DNA of 64,000 nucleotides from Cyrtodaria siliqua (Eukaryota > Mollusca > Bivalvia > Adapedonta > Hiatellidae), in NCBI GenBank assembly GCA_037043455.1, contig JAWPHD010005563.1, forward strand, positions 38,501 through 102,500, in the 5' to 3' direction. This document shows, in pieces, positions 43,058 through 53,930 of this stretch. Positions within the stretch are counted from its first letter, which is position 1, and the number at the start of each line of letters is the position of its first letter. Made by a program: the position numbers and the translations under genes. Below the pieces are notes generated by a model, which did no database searches, was not told the DNA's origin, and saw nothing but the letters and a program-made list of their open reading frames with translations.

Positions 43058-46000
43058 TTATGATGAGACATACCCATATGGATCCATACTAACACCATCC
43101 AAAAGAATATATCCTTTGCTATCCAGTGCAGATCCGGGTGTCATTTTTGTTTTCATAGTATATATTTGATGTTTCTTAGACACGATAGAATTCATCTCAT
43201 AGGTGTGCTTTGTTTTGTTATACACTGTATCCCTGTAATCATCAACAGTCATATGTTTGTCAGTTACATATTATTTGTATACCTTTTACTTTTTTGCTAA
43301 CACGATATCGTCATGAGCGCTCACAATAACATAATGTTTGGGTCTTATTGCAAACATTTCAGATATTGGTACTCCAGCATTCTTATCTTTTAGTTTACCT
43401 GTCACCTTTTTGTTGGTATTATCGTGCAGAAAATGATCTTTGGGGTAATCACTCAGATAAAACATATCTTTCATTCCAAGAATATCCTTGTATACATCCT
43501 CTGTTTTGATTTCAACTAGCGAGCTGTCTGTGTCAGTGTACAACAAGCTGCATTTATCTCCATATCTTGGTTTTAAGTCTTTGTAATAAACTTCATACAT
43601 TATTTGTTTGGACTTGTCAAGTACTGTAGCTCCAACATAGATTGGTTTGTCAAGAGTCAGAGTTGTTTTACTTACATGTTTTGCTGATAATTCATCAGAG
43701 AATGTTTCTAAGTCTCTTGAATGTTGGTTTAGCTACTATTTTTCTTATTGTTTCATTTCCAGATCCATCAGTTCTCACTATTTTTACATCTACTCGCTTG
43801 CGTTTGTTTTCCATTGTTTTGCCAACCACAGAGTTGTTCATTAGCTTGTAATTTTTTTTCTCAAAGTCTGCTGCAGCTTTTTTCCTAAGTTCTGTGTTTA
43901 GGTTGATGTACGATTCCATCCATGTTTTTTCATTAAATTCTTTTACTCTATGTATTTTTGTTATCTTCATACCTAGATCCAGATATTGTTGAAAAATACT
44001 GTGATGTACAACATACTTTGTTTTATCCATTAAATGAGCTATTAGTTTGGGGGTCGATAGAAGACTTTCATTTTCTAACAGCGATAGCTGGTATTCTGTT
44101 TTGACTTTCATTTCCTCGGGAGCTAGCGGATAATCATGAAATAATTTATGTAGCTCCTTGGGGCATGTAAGATCCACTTCTGGCATTTGTCTTTTACCAG
44201 GTTTGGGTTTTTTATATCCTAATCCCGTTTTGACGTTTGTTAACCACTTAAATCCAGAATATGGCAGTGGTTGATTCATTGCATGTCCATAAAGATTTTT
44301 AGCATCATAATTCGTTATAGAATATGTTTCCTTGCTGGGATCATAATCTGGCACCATGGGATTGTTAGCTTTGCAATGTCGTCTTGATACCATACTAAGT
44401 CCACCATGCATTCCTCTTTCAAAGAACAAGCGCATGTCGGGATCTGTAAGCAACTCTAGTTCAATCTCTGAGTGTTTCAGACAAGCATCCCAAGATAATC
44501 CGGGTGCGGTATAATAGTGCAACGCATCACGTTTATAAGCACCCATGCATGTTCTCCTAAAACTTTGAAATACATCTACAAGCAGAGTTACGTCTGATTT
44601 CAAATACAAGTCATGATAATCACCCAGCGTTTTGCAGTTAAAGCTTTTCCATACATTGTTAGCATGTTTGTAATCAGATTCAGATATTCCTTTCTTCTCT
44701 CAAACTGCTATAAAACTTTTCTATGGGTGGTAGTTGAGTTTCCTCAAATTGTTTCACATCATCCGTGTACTCATAAGGATATACTCCTTTTCGGAATAAT
44801 AAAGTTACATCTGGTGTAACATTAATCTGTTCTGGGTTAATTGTATAGCCTTCATCCATCTCTTTGACTGTGAATGCAACATCACAGCCTATATCTTGTT
44901 TTACTCGGGTTGAGCATCCAGTCAAAATCTCATCGATGTTAAAATTATCTTTGTGGATCATCATTCAACCAAACACAAGCGCCCCAACTTCTATATATTT
45001 TTCAGTATGATAATCAAACGCAGACATCAGTGCTTTGTTTTCTAGTTTGCACATAAGTAAGTTAAGCGTAGATCCGTCAATGTTGTATGTTGATCCACGT
45101 TAATTTTTTTGTTTTATGGCAAGCTCATTTAATTCAGGATTTAGTCTGACAGCTTCGTTTATAACGTTTCTCATGCCATTGTAGTAATTTACATACCATT
45201 CTGGATCAGTGTGTTGCAAGGTTACTTTTTTGCCATTGACAATTGCCAGTAAGTTTTTCTTAGCATCACCTCTGTTTATATTGTGATATTCCATAATTCC
45301 GCAAATTGTTCTTCACGGTTGTTTATGTAACGATCTAATGCATCACTTTGAATGTTGTTTTCATGGCAATACCATCCTAGCAGAGTCGGATGTGCATTTT
45401 TCATATCAATGTCAACCATGTTGTCTTTACAGATTGTGTGTCTGATTTTACGGCTCATGTTTGTAATCCCATTTTTCAGTGGTCCAATATCTTCCAAAGT
45501 TATTTCTTTGATGATAGTTGATAGGACACTCACCTAAGTTATTTGTACGGGATAAATATTCTTTTAGAAGAACCAGCTGCGATGTTGATCTACTTTTTTA
45601 CCTTTGATAAAAAATCTGCTACCCAACTCAAATTCATCTGGGTGGTCAATAATGTATTTTAGTTTCGGTTTATCTACATGCTCCCGTAATGTTATGTTGC
45701 GGTTGTTCTCAGATTTGAACTTTCCAATTTTTTAAAGTTCTTTGTTCAGCGGTGTGTTGCCAAATGCTTCTTTAGTTGTCATGAAATCATCAGGTGATGC
45801 ACCTTGTACTAGTTTATCAAGCGATGATGCCATAAATTGGAAGCTGTCAATAAATATTAACTGACCTAAACTAAATGATATGTAGCTTTCCATATTGTTG
45901 GGTTGGGGATGCAGGTAATATTTTCATGCACCGTGTGCAGCTTTTGCATTATCAAGTGACTGTCATATCCTTTGAGATTATGAAATACAACATGTATGGG

Positions 46001-47210
46001 TGTTCTGCCTGGTTTTGTTTTTAGTTTCAAGTTGCATGTCTTGTGTGCTGCACCTCTATATTCTCCTGTAAAGTGACAATGATCTTTTACTTTATAGTTT
46101 TTATTCATTATTTATGATTCGGGATTCGCTGATTATATTTTTTAGAAATGTTTCAACTACATCATGACCCCTGTAAATTACTGGGGGTTTCGATACTCCG
46201 TCATACCTAACAACTACATATCCAGATGAACATACTTTATGCACGTTTGTGTATTCTGATTTTCTCCCATTTTTTCTGATAGAGGTTTCAAAACACATTC
46301 AAAGTCAGCATATATTGCATACGGCACTGGCATTAGATTTTGATATTTTTTAAACTTACATATGTTTTTTCATTCTGTTGGCATTCTTAATCTAAATGGT
46401 ATTTTATTGATACCATTACATTCATCATAATGTTCTGTGAGCAGATCCTCTCTGGAAAATCCGTATAAACATTTTTCACAGAAATATGTTTTACCTGCAT
46501 GTTTTGTTTGACCACTCATTAGTCTGTTAAAGTTTTTAATCCAGCAGTAATGTTGTTTTTTTTCCATCTTTGGAGCATATCAAAAGCAGATTGATTCTTT
46601 TTATTTCCTTTGGTTGTTCAGATATATGCTCACATGGAAATATGGTTGGTCTTCCCTGTTTGTTGACAGTGCATCCGTAAACATTGATTGCAAGGTTGTT
46701 TTGTTATTCTACTCTGTGTATTTGTGAGAGCGGTGTAGGAAAATCAATACCTGTTATGTCTAGTTTACCCATATGTTTTTATAGCTTGACATTCTGTTTG
46801 GATTATTGGTGTCAGGCCATAGTTCAGAAACTAGTGATACTTCAAAGCATCTATTGTCTTCATTTTTCACATTGATGATAGCCTGTTTACTAGCTATTTT
46901 TTCAGGTAGTGAAATGTAAGAAGATCCTTTTAGGTAGATCATATTTTGCTATGTTTAGATAAAACTTAATACAATGTACAACTGTTAAACCTAATGCTGT
47001 GCCTGTAAATGTTTCTAATGATTCGTCTATGAGTACACTTGCATCATCATAAAACTGTTTTATTCCATTAGAGCTTAATAGTACTTTTGGATCACTAAAT
47101 AATGGTGCTGTGATATTTTTTTCCACCTGATGAGAGTTTTACAGTAACACCGATGTGAGCTTTTAAGTTTTTAGATCTAATAATTCAGCGATTACATATT
47201 TTTTACAGCA
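43058..47210 (-). pseudogene. Protein-primed type B DNA polymerase of the Polinton-like element, decayed, with an inserted segment
   Basis: Minus strand, N to C: N-terminal domain (GTALGLTVVHCIKFYLNIAK, about 46950-47000), zinc finger (YFCEKCLYGFSREDLLTEHYDEC, 46430-46500), HNH-like motif DHCHFTGEYRGAAHKTCN (46020-46080), exonuclease block VVFHNLKGYDSHLIM (about 45960), second exonuclease block (45790-45840), RKGVYPYEY (44770), YLKSDVTLLVDVF (44580), palm motif A YDAKNLYGHAMNQPL (44270), motif B LMNNSVVGKTMENKR (43820) and motif C YTDTDS (43530), ending at about 43058. Frameshifts and stops throughout, plus a 0.94 kb insertion at 44818-45755. The layout is that of Maverick/Polinton PolB, which copies the element using a terminal protein. 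Confidence 0.8.
44818..45755 (-). other. Insertion within PolB encoding a replication-like (primase/polymerase-like) segment
   Basis: PolB coding is continuous if this segment is left out, and GGTGT occurs at both edges (44813-44817 and 45751-45755), so it looks like an insertion with a 5-base duplication. The segment is coding on the same strand: VDIDMKNAHPTLLGWYC (about 45410), GDAKKNLLAIVNG (about 45260), NIDGSTLNLLMCKLEN (about 45060), VGALVF and MMIHKDNF (about 44960), VKEMDEGYTI (about 44860). The acid-x-acid plus Asn-Ala-His-Pro motif recalls primase or polymerase palm domains of viral replication proteins; I cannot name the family. Stops and frameshifts are present. The reading frame is open across the downstream junction. 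Confidence 0.55.
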
Positions 47211-47226
47211 CGTTTCTTAAGTTGGA

Positions 47227-47835
47227 TCACATCCGCCTTGTAGAGGACCCTTTTACAGTTCGCCACTATGCTTTCCTCTTTAATTGTACGACGACAGGAC
47301 AGACTGTGGACCCTATGATGACGCCTACCTAAAGCCCATTGGGACGGTGGCGTTTGATGTTTGTCTATGATCTTTCCAGTTGTGCCCTTAATGGTTTATT
47401 CTCTTGTTGCTCTGGCTTCTGCCAAGTCATTGAGTACTTTCATTGTAGCTTTCTAGGCTATTGTTTTTTTGTATTATATTTACACGAGCATATTTGTGTT
47501 TTAATTATATTGCCTATTGATGCTGCCTTGTTTGTTAGAGATTAGATCTTGGCGGGGATTTCTTTATTTACACTGTCCTGTTTTAATGGGATGACGGTAG
47601 GGTAAGTGTGAGGTTTGGTGCACTCTACAACCGGTTTAAACCTCCAGTGGCCTTTGTTGCCACTGACCGTTCCAATGCGGTAGCCCTATTGTCAACCCTT
47701 TTGTGTTTGTGATGTCATTTGCATTTTTTATTACTCTTGCCTTCTCGTTTGTCTGTTTGCGTGTTTGTTTTTTGTGTTTTGTGGTTGACTGTCGTCCGTG
47801 AATGCTGCTTTCCCTGTCCGATATTTCTATCTTCC
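47227..47835 (+). mobile_element. Dispersed Penelope-like family copy truncating Polinton copy 2
   Basis: It begins in the coding end (GACCCTTTTACAGTTCGCC, then GTGGACCCTATGATGACG) and runs through GCCAAGTCATTGAG, GTGTGAGGTTTGGTGCACTC and GCGGTAGCCCTATTG to CCCTGTCCGATATTTCTATC. One of the longer single copies. It abuts the PolB N-terminus. Confidence 0.75.
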
Positions 47836-48204
47836 TTAAAATTCAAAGCCTACCAAACATTCCACATACTGCGGCAGGCATAATTACTTGATTAAAACTA
47901 CAAATATAACCCCGTGTATTGTTTGCAAGCTCGGAACTAGTGCAATATATGAAAAATAAAATATGCACTAAGTGTGTTAATAAGAGAAAAGCTTATGAAA
48001 AAGAGTTTATTACAATTTATGTTGCAGAAGCCATGAAATTATAACGTCAAGAAGAGGTTATTTTGGGTGTACGTCTGTAACATTAATTTTTATATTATTT
48101 TCGAACAATAACCCCTAAAACCAGCTAGGTTTTTTAAATCTATTCAAATTTCTTAAAAATCAAATAACTTAAACCTTATTTGAGGTGTATAAAAAAGTAT
48201 TTCA

Positions 48205-48302
48205 TATATATGTATAATGAGTGATCCGAGTGTAAATTCGAGGCGAGCAAAGCGCTGCCGAGATTTTACAGCCGGATCACCATTATACATATATATATTA
48301 TA
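48205..48302. repeat. Long imperfect palindrome (hairpin, MITE-like)
   Basis: Arms of about 42 bases match with few differences: left ATATATATGTATAATGAGTG, ATCCG, TGTAAATTCGAGGCGAGC; right, complementary, GCTGCCGAGATTTTACAGCC, GGATCACCATTATACATAT. The spacer is only about 6 bases (AAAGC region). It could fold into a long stem and may be a short foldback element. Confidence 0.7.
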
Positions 48303-48397
48303 ATAGCAGTGCCTTCTTTTATCAAATTATTAGACAAGGTTTTTAACAAAACAAGATCCTAGTGGAGTTCTCAACTTTAGGCAATCACTTTAATGCC

Positions 48398-48402
<5 letters not shown>

Positions 48403-48432
<30 letters not shown>
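48403..48432. repeat. (GT)n microsatellite
   Basis: About 14 GT dinucleotides. Confidence 0.95.
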
Positions 48433-49519
48433 ACTTATTTGAGTTATTTCTTTAAACATCCGGCCTATTTGGAACAGGATATGTACCAAACGTTGTTATG
48501 GAACTGATATGGTGTGAACATGTTTGTGTTATTGTGACATACTGTTTCTGAAATGATACAGGTTTTTGATTTAAATACTATAATGAACTTGTTACATTCA
48601 ATATCTTGTCTTTTTTGCATAGGATCCTGTACAAAATGTCTTCGGTTACCTTTTGGACCAGATAGGGTATTGAACCATATCATTGAATATCTTGCATGTG
48701 TCATATGACGAGGGTTAAACAAGAAACTAAACTAAGTGTTGTTGTTTTATTTGTACAACATCTTTATATTCTTGGTGATGATGCATTAATTAATAAAATA
48801 TGTATATTTTCTAAAATTATAGGTACAGTAAAAACGTTTCTTGCATACGGAGTAAGGTTATCCGCGTTTTACATTGGTGATGAAAAGTCTGAGCTAACAC
48901 GTGAAAATATAAAAGTCACATAAAAGATCCATAACGTGAACAATTGCTTAACGTCATTGTGTAAAATACATGCATTAAAAACATTAGTAGTTGGCTACAT
49001 CAATGCGCAAATGTTCAATGATATGCAAGAAAAAGAATCATGGGTATCCAGTTCAGGTAGGGAATTCCAACACTCAGTTTAAATGTTTTATTCGAAAACT
49101 CCGTATGGATAAAGGCAATAATCCCGATATTCACCGGATAACGAGTCTTACAATCATTTAGTGCATAAAACAGCTTATCACTTAGTATAGTTTTGCATTC
49201 AACAATGAATGAAACAGTAATAAACATGATAAAGGAATGAAAATATGACTGGACTTATTTTATTGCATACCTCACCTTTTAGGCAAAATATCGAACAAAC
49301 ATTTCAGTGTGTTCCTGTTGCGTGACCTATATCTATGAAATAAAAGTCATATTCAATCCAACATGTTTTACACTTCTAAATTACTTATTTCAAATATTGA
49401 ATATATCTCGCTATTTTTGCGTGTTAAATTTTTGCGTGTTATATTTTTGCATGTTATATGAAAACTCATCAGGGTGTTTTTTTCATTGACCTATTTGAAA
49501 TATAGGTCTGGTTTCAACG

Positions 49520-50660
49520 GTCAAACGCATTTCTGAGCCATATACTCAACAACGAGGGATGAGATCAAAGGTTTGCCACATGGAGACGATGTGTCGCATA
49601 CAACTTCTTCCAACTAAGGGTCAAACTGTATAACTCAGCAATAAAATATTGGAAATATTCGTCTCGTAAAGACAATGTGTCGAGTACAACTCCCGCCAGT
49701 CTAGTGTCTGGCACAGAGAAGGTCAACATACAAATGTCCCCCATTTCATGTCCAGGCCTTAAGACTGCAATGAATGATTGGATCAAACAATTACAGGGCA
49801 AAAAGGTTAATCACATGAAGGCACAACCTAGGATCAAGGTCGCAGCAAAGGTCAAACTTATGTTTGTCACAGCAAAGGTCAAACTCGAAATTTGGAGGAA
49901 AGGTTCACTACATGATAATGGGGACCTACAACTCCCACCAATCTTGGGTCAAGGTTGCAGCGAAGGTCAAATCTCAATTTATGTACATACATCCCGATTT
50001 CATGTCTGGGCCAAAATTCATGATCATCATCTAATCTCACTTTCGCATCGACAGCCGATGGGAGAGGACGTGCTTTTCACACCTCCCACCTACAGCGTAG
50101 CAGAAGAAGACCGACGTAGAGAGCAGCACACCATGGGAGAGGCTACCAACGCAGACTACAACATCTTCACATCGCCACATCACACACATAGCACTAACAT
50201 TATCCCCTGCTCGCTAAAGGGGACATCGACGTAGAAATGAGAACAAGACCAGCAAACAACCTGTAGAGCACGGGGGCCTCTCCGTATCGGGTCAGGGGTG
50301 CATTATATGGAGATCTCAGATTGTGTAAACCTGGCAGACACCACGGGAACTTTCTATTGTGTACCCAGCGGAGAGTTCATGAGGCAGCCTTGCTTGGTTG
50401 TAACGTGTTATCAGCAGGCTGCCGCTAGACGGGGGTGCAAGGAAGGCTACCCACGTAGCGGTTGTAGGTCTCACCTAGTGGATATAGTGGACACAGCTAA
50501 TGACACACACACACTGGGCCATAATTCAGCAATGAATGATTGGATCAAAAAACATCGGTCAGAAAGTTCACCATACAGAGACGGAGTGTCAGAAAGTTCA
50601 CCAAATGGAGAAAAAGTGTCGCGTAAATTCTGCCAAATCATCTTGTATGTTTCAGAATTA
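49520..50660. repeat. Degenerate low-copy repeat region
   Basis: Phrases such as GCAATGAATGATTGGATCAA (about 49768 and 50530), AAGGTCAAACT and CACATGGAGACGATGTGTCG recur within the interval at irregular spacing. Frames of 185 and 121 codons on the plus strand have no recognisable domain and probably arise from this repeat. Confidence 0.4.
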
Positions 50661-50984
50661 TGAACCTTGATTATGTAAAATATAAATAATTTCAGTTTGT
50701 TTAAATGCAATGCCTTGACTAAACAAATGTTCAGTGTTTCTTTTGGGCATCTGACACCCGCTGCAGTCATCAATCCTTAATTAGTTTTACCCTGATTAAA
50801 AGGTCCTTACCGGTATACCCTTGCACTCAAGAGTTTTTGTTCTTTGTTGTGTCGCGACATGTCCCATCACATTTTTCGGGGGAGCATATAGTCGCCGCAT
50901 TGTACGTCACACTTTCTTGTCCGGAGTGGATCTTCGAAAGTACTTATGGGATTGTATTGTACTTCACACAGTGATAGAGAGCAG

Positions 50985-52060
50985 TGAGAGGTAGAGCAAG
51001 AACTGTGTCTTCCTTCAAACTATAGTTATTGCCCTTTGTTATTTTATACTTATAATTCTTGTCTGGAGCATAACTCCGGAAGTATTGCATTGAAACATCA
51101 CGCAATGGTAGAGGGCAATGAGAAAAAGTACAGAGCACAATAACCGAGTTGCAAAAAAACTCTGTCTTCCTTCAAACTAGAGTTATTGCCCTTTGTTATT
51201 TTATACTTATAATTCTTGTCCGAAGCATAACTTCAAAAGTACTTATGGGACTGCATTGAAACTTCACACTCACACAATGATAGAGGAATAAAATAGGAAG
51301 TGCAAAGCGCAGGAACCGTAATTTCCTTCATTCAAACTAGAGTTATTGTCCTTTGTAATTTTATACTTAAAATTCTTGTCTGGAGCCTAACTTTATAACT
51401 ATTTAAGGTAGAGCATTGATAACTTCGCACACGGCTAGAGGGCAATGATGGAAAGTACAAAGTGCAAGAACAATAACTTTTGTCTTCATTCAAATTATAG
51501 TTATTGCAATGAAACTTCATACAAATGATAGAGGGTAATGATATTTAAGTGCAGAGTGCAAGAACATTAACTCTGTCTTAAATTAAATTAGAGTTATTGC
51601 CCTTTGTAGTTGTATACTTATAATACTTGTCTGGAGCGAAACTTCAAAACCATGAATGAGACTGCAATGAAACTTCAAACGCTATAATAGAGGGCAATGG
51701 GAGTGAGAAACATAACCCTATCTTAATTTAAATTAGTGTTATTGCCCTTGGTAATTTTATACTTATAATCCTTGTCTGGAGCATAACTGGAAACCTAATA
51801 ATGGTACTGCAATGAAACCACACAACAATAGAGGGCACTGACTGGAAGTGCAGAGCACAAGAACTATAACTCTATCTTCATTCAAATTAGAGTTATTGCC
51901 CGTGGTAATTTTATACTTATAATTGATGTCCGGAGTATGACTCGAAAACTACTAGTGGGACTGCAAAGAAACTTCACACAATGATACAGGGTTTGAAGAG
52001 CATAAGAACCATAGCTCTAGATTCATTTAAATTTTATTGCCCTTTGTAATACAAAGTTCC
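50985..52060 (-). repeat. Tandem repeat, roughly 155-bp unit, about 7 copies
   Basis: AGTTATTGCC(CTTTGT) recurs at about 51023, 51181, 51341, 51499, 51592, 51737, 51891 and 52031, mostly 145-160 bases apart. Each unit contains TTATACTTATAATTCTTGTC, GGAGCATAACT, TGAAACTTCACAC and ATAGAGGGCAATGA. The GAAACTTCACAC motif links it to the roughly 170-bp repeat at 24.6-25.1 kb in opposite orientation. Confidence 0.75.
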
Positions 52061-52679
52061 CAATACAGGGAGCTTCCATCATTTCTACTGATATTCTTGT
52101 TTCAGAAAGCTCTTATCTCAGAAACCACTTTACAGAATTACATGAAATTTCACAAAAAAAAATAATGCCACATGCAAGTAGCACAACTCAGCAATATAAT
52201 CATATTGGCATGGTTATGTAGCTTTTTGTATTTAGGCAAACTGTGTAAAAAACGTGAATATTTGTTAAACCACTTGACAGATTGGAAAGAAACTTCACAC
52301 ATGTATTCGGTATCGATATATAACATCCTGGGTGTAATTGCATAGCGGAAGCTATTTTGACAAAGTTATACCCCTTTTTATATCACTTAGATATCACTTT
52401 CTCATGGTCGTCGTAATACTTTCATTCGGGTCAGCTTGTGAAAACTTGTTTACGTTAAATTTGTGAAAGGTCTCGCACAAAGTCTTAAAATATAACTTCA
52501 ATGTCTTCAGTGAAAGGATAACCCCTATTGATATACGGTAATAATATAATATTTTTGGTGCAAGGTGCTCTACTGGTTTCTACCGGGGACTATAGTTAAT
52601 TTTGCTCAATGTCCATCATTCCGTCTGACTAGTAACTTAATTTATCGTGCTATTCCAATAATATTGTACACAAAGTTCA

Positions 52680-53130
52680 CCATTTTGAGATGGAATACCA
52701 AATTAACAGAAGCCGCCAAATTAACAGAAGCTCAGATACTTGAACCTCTATTCAAATCATTTGTACCGCAGTTCAAATCAGTTATATTGCAGTTCGAAAA
52801 CTTAAGACTGCAGTTTAATTCATTTGTACAGTGGTTCAAATAATTAGACCATGGTTATAATAATTTAAACCACGATACAAATGCTTTAAACAGCGGTACA
52901 AACCATTTGAACAACAGTACAAATAATTAGACTGCGGTACAAATCATTTGAACAGCGGTACAAATAATTGGATCTGAGGTACAAATATGGAATTGTGGAA
53001 CATATCCATAAATGAATTAGGCTGCGGTACAAATCATTTGAACAGCGGTACAAATAATTGGATCTGAGGTACAAATATGGAATTGTGGAACATATCCATA
53101 ATGAATTAGACTGGGGTACAAATCATTTGA
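52680..53130. repeat. Degenerate CGGTACAAATNATTTGAA repeat with a 90-bp tandem duplication
   Basis: Short units built on GCGGTACAAATAATTTGAAC run through the interval. A longer block (GCGGTACAAATCATTTGAAC to CATATCCATAAATGAATTAG) occurs twice in tandem at 52932-53020 and 53022-53110. Similar short units reappear at 53745-53930, on the other side of the SINE. Confidence 0.7.
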
Positions 53131-53521
53131 AATGCGGCTCAAATAAAGATATGCGAAGAAATAATAAAAAATAAAATACTTGTTGCTCTCTCCCATTTTA
53201 AAGTGAGTTTGGAGATGGCTTTTGAAATTTATTTTAAATTGACCAACTTTTGGTCATGGCGGCTATCATGAATAAATGGAGTCAATGAAAAAAAAAAACC
53301 GGGTTGACCCTTCCCAGGGAAAATTGTGCTAAAGTTTCAATAATATCCTATTTACTTTTAAACCTTTCCGAATATAAATCTATGCATAATGAACATCACT
53401 GTGGCAGCCATATTATATATTTGACAGTAACAAAAAGAAAAACGCAAATTTGATTGAGACCAGCCAACCTAATGATAATGCGTGTATGTTGTTTTACGTC
53501 CTTTTCAACACATGTAAGGTT

Positions 53522-53713
53522 ATATATAAGGTCGATTTTGTGGTGGATGCAGACCACACACTTTTCCTGGGTAGAACCAGTACTGAACACTCCCGCCATC
53601 CGTAAGAATCAACACTTCCTCACAAGTCGAGCTCCCAGTGGGCTTCGAACCCGCACCGGTGAGAGACGAAGGTATACAACGCAATGTTGTTAACCATTCG
53701 ACCACGGAGACGC
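53522..53713 (-). mobile_element. tRNA-derived SINE (second copy type)
   Basis: The complement begins GCGTCTCCGTGGTCGAATGG (A box at about 53690-53707), has a B box GGTTCGAAGCC (53641-53651), and a body with GGTTCTACCCAGGAAAAGTG and GCATCCACCAC, similar in plan to the SINE at 22910-23201. It ends in a TATATA tail. No clear target duplication seen. Not a functional tRNA gene. Confidence 0.75.
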
Positions 53714-53744
53714 ATGATGAAATGCATTTTATAAAGCAGATCGC

Positions 53745-53930
53745 TGAGTTGTACCGCGGTTCAAATAATCTGTACCATAATTTGTAAATTTGTAAATTTG
53801 GTCGATTTGAACCGTGGTACAGTTGATTTAAACCGCAATACAAATTATTTTAACCGTAGTACAAATTATTTGTATAACAGTATAACAAATTAACAGTATA
53901 ACAAATTAACAATATAACCGGTTCAAATAT
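53745..53930. repeat. Second block of the CGGTACAAAT-type repeat
   Basis: ACCGCGGTTCAAATAATCTG, GAACCGTGGTACAGTTGATT and AACAGTATAACAAATTA units. The same motif as 52680-53130. Confidence 0.55.

Larger units (their letters stand above)
35655..47226 (-). mobile_element. Polinton/Maverick-like element, copy 2 (inverted relative to copy 1, degenerate)
   Basis: Gene order from left: small beta-rich protein (-), penton-like (-), conserved anchor protein (+), coiled-coil (-), capsid (+), a retroelement tail, small conserved genes, integrase (+), PolB (-). The first five are exactly the copy 1 genes in reverse. Both ends are broken: the left end stops inside the small beta-rich gene at about 35655, and the right end stops in the PolB N-terminus at about 47226 against a dispersed retroelement. 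No terminal inverted repeats remain. Strand is given relative to copy 1 read left to right. Confidence 0.8.
47836..49500. other. Non-coding stretch with a palindrome and a GT tract
   Basis: Apart from the palindrome at 48205-48302 and (GT)n at 48403-48432, nothing is supportable; small frames look random. Confidence 0.3.

Noticed and set aside
44818..45755. Classical intein in PolB
   Set aside because: I see no Cys/Ser start block, His-Asn end or homing endonuclease motifs at the edges; the segment looks like a replication-protein fragment.
49677..50663. Two moderately long plus-strand frames (185 and 121 codons)
   Set aside because: Within a degenerate repeat region; phrases recur at the DNA level and no domain is visible.
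53641..53713. tRNA-like gene on the minus strand
   Set aside because: SINE head with a SINE body attached, not a free-standing tRNA gene.
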